A stretch of 64,000 bases of DNA from Chelonoidis abingdonii (lineage: Eukaryota; Chordata; Testudines; Testudinidae), in contig NC_133771.1 in the NCBI RefSeq assembly GCF_003597395.2, positions 128,638,117-128,702,116 of the forward strand. Reading direction: 5' to 3'. The notes beneath the pieces are model-generated. The model saw nothing but the letters and a program-made list of their open reading frames with translations, ran no database searches and was not told the DNA's origin. Positions 34,367 through 46,763 of the stretch are shown in pieces (position 1 is the first letter of the stretch; each line of letters opens with the position of its first letter). Both the position numbers and the translations under genes were made by a program.

Positions 34367-36738
34367 AATTGGACCAATATTTGAAAGCACAGTATAATCT
34401 TTTAATAAATTCTTAAATTTGTGTGCACTGTAATTGCGCATATCAATTTTCAGTTAACCAATTAAAATATTATTCTCCCCTAACTAATCAATTTCTATTA
34501 GTAATTTATGATGTACTGCAAAATTAAACATGAAAACAGAGCCCAAAAATGTGTTCAAGTGTATCTAGGGGAGGGCCATGCATCAGAGAAGTATTTTTAA
34601 TTAAAAAAAAAAAATCCGTTTCCATAATTGTCTAAAAACTTCATGGTCCACTGAAAGTATTTCAGAACTTAAAAATATATGATTTTGCAAGTACCATAGA
34701 TAGTATGTGTTGGAAAAAGTCCATGGGTATTTGTGGTGATGTATCCTGAATATTTTGATTGAATCAAGACACACCGAAAGTGTTCCTTCACATATACCAG
34801 TTCTTGACTAAGGGGGAGATGACAGCTAAACTTCCTGCCACGGAGCGCTAGGCCCCACTCCTCCTCCAGCCATATGAGCTCAGAAGGGAGAACTTTCTGG
34901 CAGGAGTTGTCCCTGTGGGCAGATGCTCATGATGGCAGAAGCAGTTATAAAAGCAGTATCTGCAGGCACCCTCAGATGCTGATATTATCAAACTATGCTT
35001 GGTACAATGTTTACTCTGGTCACTTTTTCCTCACTTCTACTTGGCAAGCAGTTTGCCTTAACCCTCTTCTTCCACCCTCCCCTGTCTCTTTATTTCAGTC
35101 TTCGTACACCATGATCCTCTGTGCTTTCCAATAAAATATCTCTGAATGTTCCTTCTTCTTTGTTTTTCCTTTCATCTAATACCTTCCCTCCTCATCCACG
35201 CTGCCTTATAATACATTTAATGTGTGTGTGTAAACAGAATTACAAGCATAAGTAAAATAACTAAAAGCCACTCAATAATTATTTTAAACCTCCTGAAACT
35301 CACCACATTTTCAGACCATCACTTCATTCACTTGCTTTTATGTTATAACATCCCTTTCTCTCACCCGGTAACTGCCTTGTTTAGTTTGATGGAAAGCTCT
35401 TGGGCAGGGACAATGACTTACCTTGCCTTTGTTTTTCTTGGGATCTCTAACTGATGCTTGAATAAAATAAGATGATTTTTTTTAAAGTAGTTAAAACTTA
35501 CATCCTGAATTCCTGCTGCATACTCAATAGCATGGACATTTCACATATAAACCAGTCCTTAACTAAATTTTCATTTTTTTGAGATTAAGGCATTGCTTGT
35601 ATGGAGTTTTAAAATATAACTTGCCAAATGTAGCACTGTAGATTTGACAGCTGTTTGTAAAGCCTTTTGAAATAAGTTTTCCCCTAGATGGGGGTGGAAT
35701 GAGAGCTATTAAACAAATAAGTAGCTTCAGAATGCTTCGGATGGCATATAATGTGTGGGTGTTGAAGCAAAGAACGTGTGTTAAAACAAATCATATGGTT
35801 GACCATATGCAAACAATCTTAGGTGACTCCATAATATTAAATACTAATATTAAGGGTATTAATCTTTTGAAGTATACTACTGTAAACATTTACATATTTT
35901 AAAAAAATGTATATGTATTGTAGCAGAAGCTTATTAATAAAAATAACTTTTTGAAAGTTTTGTTAAAAATTCTAGTAAAAACTTATTTTTAGTAAGAAGA
36001 ACATATAAATGTTGTACATGCCTGACTCAGAGCCAGCAACCACCTCAGCAGAGCCTTTTAGGATTTTCAGACCTCATTCAAGTTTAATCGAGTAGATCAT
36101 CATTCTGGCTATTATTCACGGAAGCTTTATTGCAGCGGCTAGTTGATGAACACACAGTTTGACTTCTACCTTTTTTCAGATCAGATTCTGCGGAGTGGGT
36201 CAAATTTGAAGACACAATATGGTTAACATTGAAAGGATGAACTGTCAAACTTCTTACTCTCAAAAGTGAGATATTGGTCTGTTTAGAAAGCTGGATGCTG
36301 TTTAAATTCATTCGGTCTTCGTTTGTTTTGCCTAAATGTAGATGTATACCTTGGTTTCCAAAAGACATATGATAAAGTGTTTGCCAAGGTAGAATTCTTA
36401 AATTCTAGTAATAAAATGAGTATTGTGTAAACAGACAGACATAAAGGGACAGGGGAAGAATTTTGGGAGAGAGCTCACTTGCAGTTAGCTTGAATAGTTG
36501 TCTGAATGAAGGTTTATTAATTCTTAATCTTCCATATTATGAGTACCCTGCTTGACAAGTTTTCAGACACTTATCATACACCCCTAAACTTATTAGTTCT
36601 CATACAAAATGAGAGGTTACTAACCAGCAAGATCCAGGGGCACTATCTAATTAATAACCCACCTGCCTGTCCTTCAAGAAGAAGGATGCTGACATTCTTG
36701 CTTGTGGGCTACTCTGAATGCTGGTGAGGTGTACTGAG
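34367..36738. other. Intron, mostly unique
   Basis: Contains an old LINE-like 3' end (35384-35475). Otherwise no recognised genes or elements. Confidence 0.5.
35384..35475 (+). repeat. Ancient L2/CR1-like 3' end fragment
   Basis: TGGAAAGCTCTTGGGCAGGG followed by ACAATGACTTACCTT and a terminal TGAATAAAATAA resemble the conserved AGCTCTTTGGGGCAGGGAC 3' tail shared by old vertebrate LINEs and their SINEs. Resemblance from memory. Confidence 0.5.
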
Positions 36739-36967
36739 CCCTGGTCTACACTTAAGTTTTGCCAACCTAGTTATGTTGATTAGGAGTGTGAAAAGAACAG
36801 TCCCCAGCCAACACAGCTATGCCAGCAAAAGCTTTAGTGTAGACAACGTTATACCAGCAAAAAAAAAAATCGTTTCCCAGTATAGGCTGTGTCTGCCTTG
36901 TGCAGATTTGCCAGTATAGCTCTAATTTACAGCTATAGCGGCAAATCTTTTCTAGTGTAGACAAGGC
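36739..36967. mobile_element. 229-bp hAT-like MITE
   Basis: The ends CCCTGGTCTACACTTAAG and, inverted, GCCTTGTCTACACTAGAAAAG form a terminal inverted repeat. The interior GCCAGCAAAAGC / ACCAGCAAAAA repeats are typical of this reptilian family. No convincing 8-bp duplication. Confidence 0.75.
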
Positions 36968-36992
36968 ATTATTCTTTTATCTGCTTCTAGCT

Positions 36993-37296
36993 CAGTAGTT
37001 CTTAAACTGTGGGTCGGGACCCCAAAGTGGGTTGCAGCCCCATTTTAATGGGGTCACCAAGGGACTTGCTGGGGCCCAGGGTCAAAGCACAAGATCCACT
37101 GCCTGGACTGAAACCAGAGGGCTTCAGCGCTGGATGGCAGGGCTCAGGTTACAGACCCTCTGCCTGGGGCTGAAGACCTTGGACTTTGGCTTCCTCCCAC
37201 CTCCACCCTGGGCAGTGGTGCTCAGACTTCAGTCCCGCATCTTGGGGTTGTGTTGGCAGAAGGGGGTCACTGTGCAATGGAGTTTGAGAACCCCCC
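36993..37296. mobile_element. 304-bp hAT MITE
   Basis: Starts CAGTAGTTCTTAAACTGTGG (CAGTGGTTCTCAAACTGTGG family) and ends GAGTTTGAGAACCCCCC. Flanks TTCTAGCT (36985-36992) and CTTTAGCT (37297-37304) share 6 of 8 bases. A long open frame over it (37032-37529) has no family and is accidental. Confidence 0.75.
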
Positions 37297-37304
37297 CTTT
37301 AGCT

Positions 37305-37675
37305 AGTCAGGTGACTGATGCTGAAAGCATCCTTTCCACCTCTTATGGCAGTGGAAGTGAAAAGCAGCATTCTCATTTCTCCTTCTGTCATTGCCACACT
37401 GGAGTTTTTCCAGTATTTGAAGTAATTGGGTCCAGTGCTCTGCTATTCTTTTGGTTCACAGGAGGGTACCTCATTTATTCTGCCCCTTCTCGACCTCCTT
37501 GCTGCTTGTGGTGTGGTCTGTTACTCTAACCCTCCCTCAGCATCCACTTCTTGAGCTCTTGTTTCTCTTCTCTGCTGCTGTTCAGCTTTGCTAAACTACA
37601 CAGCAGAGTTAAATGGACATTCTTGTCATTTATTGCTGCCCACGTGATTCTGAGCAGCTGCAGTGAAGCTGACCT
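37305..37675. other. Intron without recognised features
   Basis: Nothing recognised. Confidence 0.45.
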
Positions 37676-38450
37676 TTCTTCAAGTGATTTGTCCATATGT
37701 ATTCCACTTTTGGGTGTGCATGCACTGGAGATTGGAATCTTTTAGCCAGAAATGTCCATTGGGGCCACCCATGGACTCAGAGCATCTTCATAGCTCATAT
37801 TGATGCCAGAAAAGGCCAAGTGGGCCCAAACATCCCGAGTTTCTTCTTACTGCCCTTGGCTGCAAGACAGAATGCTGCCAGTGTCCAAGTCTCAAGGCAG
37901 TTCTTTGTGCCCCCCCATATATTGTAGGTGGTGTTAAGATTAGTTAAGTCTACGAGTGTAGGTATAGTGTAGTTTTCCTATTGCAATTTATAGGTATAAT
38001 GTTTCTGGTTTTTGTCACTCAGGGTGAAAAATATTTTCCCTCGGTACTGGGACTTAGTCATGATTGAAGCTTTAGGAACTGCCCCACCTGTGAAATGACT
38101 TAATGATGGCTGCAACAGATGCTTCTTTTGCCTCAGGAAGGGGCACATTCCTGGCAAATATTGCATCTGTATGTCTTTTTTCTATTGAAATTAATTTCCC
38201 AGACTGGAAAAAAGGTGCATCTGCATCTGACCACTTTACATTGCACAGATTGAATGACTGATGTGGAAAGAGTCTGTTCTCTGGAGATACAAAATATTCT
38301 TAATGGAAAAAGATTCCACCAGATTAATGTATGCAGCCAAATGGAGGAGATTTATTACTTGGTCTGATCGTCACTATTTATTTCCTGTTGACACCGAAGT
38401 CCAAACTGTCCTGAACTTGATTATTTTAAAGAGCCTGGGATTGTATTAGT
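37676..38450 (+). mobile_element. DIRS element D remnant
   Basis: A 5' terminal repeat (TTTCTTCAAGTGATTTGTCC, ATTCCACTTTTGGGTGTGC) is followed by the start of a gag-like region (GCCCCACCTGTGAAATGAC near 38080, GCTTCTTTTGCCTCAGG near 38120). After a deletion, a frame at 38297-38449 reads KDSTRLMYAAKWRRFITWS-like sequence, the N-terminal helical fold of a DIRS tyrosine recombinase. Only these three short parts survive. Confidence 0.65.
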
Positions 38451-38545
38451 AATTGTGTGTTTGTCAGCTATTATCAGCATACTGCTCCCTGCTCCCCTTA
38501 CAGGACTCTGCGCAGTTTTCTCTCACCCTGCTGTAGTTAAGTTTC

Positions 38546-38660
38546 TTCTTTGAGTAGTGTCCCTAGGGGTGCTCCACTTTAGGTATGCTTGCGTCCCTGT
38601 GTCTAGGATCAGAGATCTTCAGTAGCAGTGCCCGTTGGGCCGCACATGTGCTCCCCCCCA
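38546..38660 (+). mobile_element. DIRS terminal repeat, isolated (E)
   Basis: CTTCTTTGAGTAGTGTCCCT, GGGGTGCTCCACTTTAGG and GATCAGAGATCTTCAGTAGC match the leader of element B (20585-20680) closely. No coding part follows. Confidence 0.7.
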
Positions 38661-38866
38661 ATTTTTTATAGCACAATGAAAAATCTGTCATATCAGCATC
38701 TATAGAATAGATGATTTACAGATATGTGGAAAAAATTGCAACTTCTAGAATCTAGAGGTATTGGAACAGTGTCCATAGAAGATTACCTACTTAGTTTCCC
38801 TACTATAGCGCTTCCTTGTAGGACACATGGTGCAGTGGGGTCTTGGTGACCCAGTTTTCACCAATG

Positions 38867-39000
38867 GCAGATGCTTCTAGAATGATCATTGCCTGTTAGG
38901 TTCACTCCCTCCGGGGCCCCTGGCATTGGCCACTGTCGGTAGAGAGAGACTGGGCTAGATGGACCTTTGGTCTGACCCAGTAGGCCGTTCTTATGTTAGA
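38867..39000 (+). mobile_element. CR1 3' end, second subfamily
   Basis: Ends GGCATTGGCCACTGTCGG, GGGCTAGATGGACCTTTGG and TCTGACCCAGTAGGCCGTTC, then TTATGTT. This is nearly the complement of 17222-17290 and the same subfamily as 51514-52530. Confidence 0.88.
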
Positions 39001-39194
39001 AGTGGGCTGTTCTATTCAACTTCCAACAGCTTCACTGCTTCTGTGGCTGCTATTGCCTGCAAAGTGAATAGAAAGTCTGTTCTGATTTATTTGGAAAAAC
39101 ATTTTAGCTTGAGCTGTGTTGACCCTCCGTCCACAGGAGAAAAGTATCTTGTGTTCTGGACTTATTACACTTCTAATATGAAAAAGACCTTTCT

Positions 39195-39435
39195 CTTTGT
39201 AAAGGTAACTGTGCTTATGGCTTCTCTGCGCTTAAAACATTGCAACGGTGTAGCTGCACCACTCTAGTGCATCAATGGAGAAGGCTTCCATCGGGATAGG
39301 TACCGCCCCCCCCCCCCCAAGAGAATTCTTCTTTTGACTTAGTGCAGTTTACACCAGGGGTTAGGTCGGTTTAAATGTTTCACTTGGGTGTGGATTTTTC
39401 AACTTAGTTGGTCATGTAAAACACTTAGTGTATAA
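39195..39435. mobile_element. hAT-like MITE, degenerate
   Basis: Contains GGTGTAGCTGCACCACT, GGGGTTAGGTCGGTTTAAA and GGTGTGGATTTTTCAACTTA in the order expected for a common turtle hAT MITE, plus a 13-base C run at 39306-39318. Ends uncertain. Confidence 0.6.
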
Positions 39436-40772
39436 ATGCTGATTAGTGGAAGACGTACTCCAGGAAACTTAAAAGAAACCTGCAAAGACTTTAAAGTAAT
39501 ATTTAGAAATTATCTCTTGATTCACTCTAATGAAATAAGTTGCTTGTGTAGGGAGCTTTGTAAGCAGTCTGTGCAGAATAATTCTTTTTACCCTACACAC
39601 TTTTTTTCTTCCCTAAGTAATTTACTTTGCCTATCACTTTCAGTGTGTAATTCTTTACTGATCAAGTGGTGAATGAGAGATATCACAGATACAACATAAT
39701 AGGTACAGGTAACTTGTTTACATTTGGGAATAGTAGTATTTTTATAAGAAAGGCTATCTCCTACTTTTGTACAGGTCTGATAGTAGGTTCAGTGTTGCAG
39801 TATGTTTTAAATAAACTTTTTTAAAAACTTAGAAAATGAATGGCATTGTTAAAATAAATGATTGTATAAAAAGTCTATTTCATGATCTATTAAGGAACTT
39901 TTTTACTTTCTAGTGCAGAATGACTTTAATTTGCTTTAAAGGTAGAGCGATGCTAATGGCTAAGGGTGACGAGAATCACTGTAGAGCAATTTTAATCTTT
40001 CAGGAAAAATACAGCTGATATGAATCTGATGTAATGTCCCCTTAAATAGTTTTGTCTCTTACATGTTTGAACCTTCTACTTAATGTTTATACAGAATTGT
40101 GTTCAACTAAAATACTAAGCTACAACTCACTGGATGGGGATTGTCATTTTAAAAAAAAATGTAGCCTTTGTGGTTCAAATAACAGCCTAATCCTCTGATC
40201 GAATTCCATCCTTGATATTAAACCTTAATCATGTATTGTTTTTTATTAAACTTGGATTAAGAAGAGAATTACAAGATTTGTTGTATAGGTAGTTAACTGT
40301 TAGGCTATTTGAATTCAAAATCTCTGATGTGGGAAGAGGATTACTGAGCTTGTGACAGTGGAGGAGGGGGGAAGGTTTTTGAAAAAATACAGGAGGATGT
40401 AGACTGCATGGAGGAGTTTTATGAAAATATATAAATTTTTAGTAAGAATTCAGTTTTTGCGTTTCACTAATATTTTAGTTTACCACTTTAAACTTTCTTC
40501 TGACTTCTCCAGAGCAAAAAACCCTTAAATACCAGAAGGTGAGAGAATTCAGATGGTTTTGAAATGGACAAAACATTAGCATAAAATACAGTGAAAGTAT
40601 ATCAGTGAAACTCTTGAGTCTTGACATGTATGAATAAGCATAATGAGCTAGGTTTAATTCCATAAATGACACAATAAATTAATGGTAAAATTATGTTCTT
40701 GCTAAGAAAAACTGAACAGATATTACCAGATTCATGGTGGTAGGCATATACATACTACATCCAGAGTTATCG
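39436..40772. other. Unique AT-rich intron
   Basis: No recognised feature. Confidence 0.5.
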
Positions 40773-41556
40773 GAGGGCTTGGCTACACTTGAGTTACAGC
40801 GCTGGTTGTGGCTTTACAGCACTGCAACTTACTCCCCGTCCACACTGGCAAGGCACATACAGTGCTGTATCTCTCTGGCCACAGTGCTGGTTGTACTCCA
40901 CATGAAGGAGAGGAATAAAGAGAACAGCGCTGGTGCTGCAGCGCTGGAGTGCCAGTGTAAACAGCGATTAATCTTACTAGGCTGTAACTGACCTCTGGAT
41001 TTTTCCCATAATGCTTTTAACTAAAGAACTCTCTTTGTTTTGTTGTGAACTCGGGGCTCCCGGAGCTGCTTATCTAAAAAACAAACACAGCAATTGTTTG
41101 CTCGAGCAGGGGCAGGCAGGGAATGTCCACAGCTAGTGTTTGCTCGAGGAGAGAAACAGCACCGTGGAGAGGGAGTCCGTGGGAGCAGCTGCTTGTCTGG
41201 TCTGAAGGCTATTTGCATGTAAGAGTGAATGAGAGAGGGATGGGGGAAGTGGTCCGAATTTGCAAGGCAGGGAGCTGACACAGTGTCGGCTCCAAAAATC
41301 CACTCTCTCTCCCCCATGCTTCCTGTCACACTCCACCCCATCTCCCTCTTTTGAAAAGCAGCTTGCAGCCACTTGAAGGCTGGGATAGCTGCCCATAATA
41401 CACCACTCCCAACACCGCTGCAAATGCTGCAAATGTGGCCACACTGCAGCGCTGGTAGCTGTCAGTGTGGCCACACTGCAGCGCTTTCCCTACACAGCTG
41501 TACAAAGACAGCCTGAACTCCCAGTGCTGTACAGCTGCAAGTGTAGCCAAACCCTC
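40773..41556. mobile_element. 784-bp hAT-like MITE
   Basis: The ends GAGGGCTTGGCTACACTTGA and, inverted, GAGGGTTTGGCTACACTTGC pair, followed on both sides by an ACAGCGCTGG / ACAGCACTGG block. Several copies of CAGCGCTGG and GGCCACACTGCAGCGCT occur inside. The two overlapping minus-strand frames (41021-41550) are accidental. No clear 8-bp duplication. Confidence 0.85.
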
Positions 41557-43718
41557 AGTGTAGGATGATTAGGGGAGGATGGCTTCGATTAAAGTGGTTT
41601 TAGTTATATGCTGGAATTCTCAGCTGTTAACATCTGTTGCTTTGAACAAAAGGCAGGCTTAAAAATTATGACTTTTGAGGGCAATTCATATTGGAGCCTA
41701 TTTTGTGATATTGTGAACATATATATTATTTGTTTAGCACATGATGCTTTATATCGTCAACTGCTATTTAAATTTAAGATGATATACTGTAAAATTTACT
41801 ACATCCTGCTAGTCAGTACTGAGATTAAAATGAATCCGAAACATGTTTTGAAAGGAAGTTGTAAACAACAGTAAACTTTTCCATCAGTGAAATAACTTAC
41901 TTTTAACTAACCTGTAAAACTTAAAATAATTACTATGGCATAGATCTAATACTAAGATTAGTTCATTATCCATGTACAATGGAATGAGCTAAGTTTCTTT
42001 TGAGAAAGGAGAGTCCATTTTATTTCTAGCTGTTGTTAATGAGTCTTTTTCAATTAAGTCCTGATTAGATTGAAGTCAATTTATTTAGGGAATATTGAAG
42101 CACCTTGTACTTGTATTATGTTCTGTTGAATACATAAGATTTTCCTTTTAAAGGAGCTAATCCTCTGAGCAGACAGAAATTAGTTGTGAATTGTTGCTTA
42201 CGTGTATTTTATTTTATTACACAGAATGTGTCAATTGACTTTTCTTCCTAAATTCTTGAACAAGAAGTTTTGATGGTAAGAGATTGTCTCCATCACCAAG
42301 GATCACAAGGCATTAAACATGAGAAAAATGTAGCTGTCATTTTGTTTTGAATGGATGTGTGGCTTCTTTTTATCTGCTACTTAATCACTTTCAAAATAAG
42401 GGAATGATGTTTACAGTGTTTTAGCGCAAGATAGTATGTTCTTCAACTTGGTGAATTACATCAGGAATTGCAATTACAAAATATATTTCCAGAGAGGTTA
42501 TTTAATACCAAAATATCTTATCTAAATGCAGACTTCAGTGATATAGTAAACCATCCCCATTTTACCCAGGTCTGCCAATTTTGCAGCTTTTCCATTTACT
42601 TAGTGTTTAGGGGTAGAACTAGAGGTGTCAGTCATGGCCTTTTGTCATGTAAGTAAGTCTAGCAGTAAAGTTTACTCAAAAATGAGCAAAGTTAAAATAG
42701 TTGTGAAGATCCAAATGGACTTGCCATGGGATTAAGTCACTACTTTCAGTCCATTCATCCACAGTTGCAAGTGTTTATGGTGCTTTTATAATTTGTAAAA
42801 GTAAATTTAGAGAGAAATTAATTGTTGCTAAATGTTTGAATTCTGCTAATATCTTGGATTATATTAATTTTGGAAGTAACCTCCTGCAGTTTTTTGTACA
42901 TAATAATTGATGATTGATGTATCTGGTTGTTGGGGAGTTAGTTTGAGTTATTTGATTCCTCTGACATGAGTGTTTTTATGGGGATTTTTTTTAATTACTG
43001 AAACTCTGGTAAGTTGATTACTTCATCGTGAGAAACTCAATTTTTTATGTAATTATCTGATTAAGTTCTGTGCAATGTATGGTAGCATGGATTTGATATA
43101 AATAAAATTGATTTAAATTTCTAATCAGGAAGACTCAATTTAATCATGGATTTTTACGTAAGTGCTATCTTGTTGGTTGTTACAACCTTAAGACATATTC
43201 TTCACAACTCAGAGATGGATGTAGGTTTCATTTTTAGAAGGTACACTATACATTTTTCAAGTGATTTATTTTGAAAACTTTTCAGATTAGTTTTACAGCT
43301 ATATCAGAAAATGAGTGATTGGTTATTTCATTTGCCAAAGGTATTTGAAGCAGATATTTATGAAGTCTTGGGAGGTGAACTATCTCCAGTTTAACAGGTT
43401 AATGATTAATATTTGGAGGATTTTCTTGCCATGCTGTATTAGGAGGAGAACATCGCCAGACAGACATTTAAATTGTTTTATTTAACTAAAACAACGTTAT
43501 GTATTCTGGATTTTTTTCTTCAACAGCAAACATATAATGTTTTAACAAAACAAGCATATAAATATTTGAATTTAGTTAGACATTCAAGTTTTTTACAATC
43601 AGATTTGGTTTTGTTAAAATTATTTTTAACTAAAATAGTTTAAATGAAATTAAAAAAAAATCAATTATGTCAGCCAAGTCAGCATGAGAAACTTAAAATA
43701 TTGGCTTCTGCAGCTAAC
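41557..43718. other. Unique AT-rich intron
   Basis: No recognised gene, RNA or repeat over 2.1 kb. Confidence 0.5.
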
Positions 43719-43778
43719 TCAGTTGTATTCACCTTCATTTGCCTCTTTGTTCATAATCTGGAAAAGAAAAACAAGCTT
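43719..43778 (-). pseudogene. hAT transposase, last 19 codons (separated by DIRS insertion)
   Basis: On the minus strand the bases directly left of the DIRS element read KLVFLFQIMNKEANEGEYN and a stop (complement of 43719-43721). This directly continues the hAT dimerisation domain that ends, ...GPEKAGK, on the other side of the DIRS element (49202). The two parts were one reading frame before the insertion. Confidence 0.8.
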
Positions 43779-43793
43779 CTTCTTCGAGTGCTT

Positions 43794-43960
43794 GCTCATA
43801 TCTATTCCAGTTAGGTGTGCGTGTGCCACGTTCACGTTCGTCAGAGAAACTTTTACCCTAGCAACACTCAGTGGGCCGGCAGGTCGCCCCCTGGAGTGGC
43901 GCCACTATGGTGCCTGATATATACCCCTGCCAACCCAACTGCTCCTCAGTTCCTTCTTAC
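43794..43960 (+). repeat. DIRS F 5' terminal inverted repeat
   Basis: Pairs inversely with about 48970-49156. Shared blocks include TTCCAGTTAGGTGTGCG, GAAACTTTTACCCTAGCAAC, GGGCCGGCAGGTCGCCCCCT and TGCCTGATATATACCCCTGC. Differences are mostly transitions. Confidence 0.9.
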
Positions 43961-44149
43961 CGGCCGTGTTGGTCGTGGAACAGTGGAGCGCAGCTTAGCT
44001 GACCTCCGCTTCCCTAGCTACTCATAGTTATTGTGTATTAGAATATATAGTTATAATCCTTTATATATATTTATCTATACTTATGCGTTTTTTCTTTGTC
44101 TAGCATAGTTAGCTTAACCATAGTTTACGGGCGGGGTTTGGGGAGTAGC

Positions 44150-45950
44150 TCCTCCCCACAACCGGTGCCCGGAGCCCATGCCCGGCTCACCGGTTCTTAG
44201 TCTGTGCTTGGCCGGCCTCCGGCTGTTGCTGACAGGAGATCCACACAACTCCTGTTTTACGGTCCTTGGGGGATCGTATTTCACAGCTAAGTGCCCCATT
44301 TGCAAGGCGTTTAAGCCGAGAGCAAAATGGAGCGGCACTTTCTTTTCCCTCCACCTCTGCACCGAGCGCTGGCTACTCGGCGTACAGAAGCGCCTCCTCG
44401 GCACCAGGGCCGTTACCTTAATTGGCACCAACGTCGACTCGGCACCGCTCCCTCTCTCTGGGTTGAGAAAGCCACGACTCCTCCTGCCAGTGCCCGACAG
44501 CTCCCCGGCACACGCTGTGGTTGAGCTCCCTGCTCGCTGCTGCTTCTGTGCCAACTGCACCGCAGCCAGAGAGCTCGTTTACGTCGGATCACCCGGCACC
44601 GACACCTGCCGCGGCACCGACAACGTCGGCACCGTCGATCCCGGTCCCACAAGGGCCGTGAATCCAGTGCCTGACCGCTTCCCGGCACGCGCCGTGGTTG
44701 AGCTTCCCTGCTCCTGCTGCTCCCGTGCTAACGGCACCGCAGCCAGAGCTCATCTAAGAGGCATCGCCCGGCACTGACACCTGCCGCGGCACCGACAACG
44801 TCGGCACCGTCGATCCCCAGTCCCACAAGGGGCGTCGAATCCAGTGCCTGACTGCTCCTCGGCGCACACCGTGGTCGAGCTTCCTGCTCCTACTGCTCCC
44901 ATGCAAACTGCACCGCGGACAGAGAGCCTGTCTAAGCCGGATTGCCCAGCACCGACACCTGCTGAGCACCGGCGACGTCAGCACCGTCGATCCCGGTCCC
45001 ACAAGGGCCGTCGAATCTGGTGCCTGGCAGCTCCCCGGTACACACTGTGGTCGAGCTTACTGTTCCCTCCACCGGAGACATTTCCAACGACGAGGGATCT
45101 CGTTGCCGTGACAGAGTGGATGCTGCCTGAACCCCCGGCACCGCCGGTGCGGCTACTACAGTCTCTTGGCAAGCCTCCTTGATACGACCATCCTCTGTCG
45201 GCGCAGCAGAGCGGGCACCGTTCATGATCACGGTCCCGCAGACTGTCCAAGTTCCGTCGGCACTCCTGCTTCCGATGCCACTTGTTAGTCCCGATGCTGC
45301 TCTCCTCGGCAACCGGTCGCACTCGCCGCACAGGTCGGTGTCCCGTTCACCGACCTGATAATCCCCGCACCGTTCCGGCTCCCAGCACTGCTACAGGCAC
45401 TGTGACTCCTGTAGCCGCTCCCAACCTCGAGATCTCGGTCGACCTCCCAGCACCGCTCTGGTCACAGGTCCGGATCTCGTTCCAGGTACCAGTGCGCCTT
45501 GCGGTACCGGTCCAGGTGCCAAGTTGGGCAAGGTCTGGTAGAGTCAGACTCTCTGCCATGATCTTTCAGCAACCTCCATGGCCATCCAGACACGCATCAG
45601 TGTCTTCCCACACAGACAGCTCTTATGATCAGGACCGCGATTCTGGTGTGCCCACCAACAACCTGAGAGCCATCAGGCTCTCCTATGGAGGGTAGCACTC
45701 AATGTGGACCTCCAGCTGCAGGAGGTCCGGAGGTAGGGGACCCGGTAGTGGACATTCTATCACCGGTTGCATCTCATGGCTTCCGGTTTCAAACCTCCGG
45801 CCTTTCACAACTTACCATTTTTTGGTAAGGCCTCTTTGCAGTGAAATCAACCCCAGGCTACAAAGCCTGGAGGGCAACAAGGTCCTAATGAGCTCTTCTC
45901 TCGGCATGCATACGCTGACGACCTAACGCAGGCCTTTCCGTCCCCAGCCA
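44150..45950 (+). pseudogene. DIRS F gag-like ORF1 region, frame-broken
   Basis: This Pro/Arg/Ser-rich region precedes the RT. The longest frame is 44178-44777 (199 residues, starting MPGSPVLSLC), with others at 45282-45695 and 45988-46263 on the same strand. A Cys-containing start (GSYFTAKCPICKAFKPRAKW) is consistent with the zinc-knuckle-like beginning of DIRS gag. The conserved helical part (compare 20054-20200) is not clear here. The middle consists of 176-bp tandem repeats. Confidence 0.55.
44484..45075 (+). repeat. Tandem repeat, 176/177-bp unit, about 3.3 copies
   Basis: Units starting AATCCAGTGCCTGAC recur at 44661, 44838 and 45014 (as AATCTGGTGCCTGGC), with an earlier diverged unit from about 44484. 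Each contains GCACCGACACCTGC, ACGTCGGCACCGTCGATCCC and CCCACAAGGG. The 177-bp spacing equals 59 codons, so copy-number change would keep the gag frame. Confidence 0.9.
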
Positions 45951-46290
45951 CACCCACCACACTCTGTGCCTAGCCACAGATCGGGCTTTGGCAGTCGGCG
46001 CGACTGAGGTGGTCGCAGACGACCGTCAGGACCCTAGAGGGCCAAGATCGAGGCCCTCACAATCACGATCGGGGACCAAAGACGAACTTTCAAAGGTGCG
46101 CCCGAGGGCGGCGTACCGCTTACAAGCTGCTTACCACTCCTACTTCCTCTTGGCGTGGTCCCAGTTAACTTCAGTTCGCGGTCCCCTGCACATGGTGGAG
46201 TTTGGGTGCCACCTCCAATTTGTTCCAACCCTGTCCCTCTTCAGGGACTCCTCTCGGGCGTAATTCCTCTTACAAGAGGCGCAGACGCCG

Positions 46291-46762
46291 ATGGAACGAA
46301 GGGGCAACTATTCCTTAATCCCTGACTCGTACGGAGGTCTCAGACCTATCCTACACCTTCGAGGACTTCAACCAGTTTATATTAAGGTTGAAGTTCTGCA
46401 TGGCATCCCTGGGAACCATTATCCTGTCCTTAGATCCTGGAGGCTGGTATGCCGCCTCAGTATGAAGGACGCGTACTTTCACGTTGCCATCTTCCCTCCG
46501 CACAGGAGATACCTCCGCTTTCTAGCCAGCCGTTGGCACTTCCAGTTTACGGTCCTGCTGTTTGGCCTTGCTACAGCCCCACAGGCATTAACCGAGTGTG
46601 TGGCCGTAGTCGCCACCCACCTCTGCCGAAGTTGGATATGCGTTTCCGTATCTGGGCGATTGGCTTATCTGAGGAGACTCCAAAGACACAAGTCACTCAG
46701 CGTGTGGGCATCGTCAAGGACCTATTCTCACATGTCTAGGCCTGATGGTCACTACAGAAACA

Positions 46763-46763
<1 letters not shown>
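46291..46763 (+). pseudogene. DIRS F reverse transcriptase pseudogene
   Basis: The open frame from 46291 reads SWRLVCRLSMKDAYFHVAIF, PPHRRYLRFLASRWHFQF and VLLFGLATAPQALTECVAVV. These are the palm and fingers blocks of DIRS RT, with the first catalytic Asp in KDAYFH. A frameshift then follows. In the next frame the catalytic motif reads FPYLGDWL (46643-46666), where family members have YLDD: the first Asp of the pair is Gly (GGC). A 34-C run follows at 46764-46797. Confidence 0.88.

Noticed and set aside
37032..37529. 165-codon open frame on the plus strand
   Set aside because: It starts inside a hAT MITE and runs into intron, has no recognisable domain and no splice context.
41021..41550. 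Overlapping minus-strand frames of 74-113 codons
   Set aside because: They lie wholly within the 784-bp hAT MITE, which has no coding family.
44178..45700. A host proline-rich gene
   Set aside because: It is enclosed by DIRS terminal repeats and followed by RT and recombinase; the tandem repeat explains the composition.
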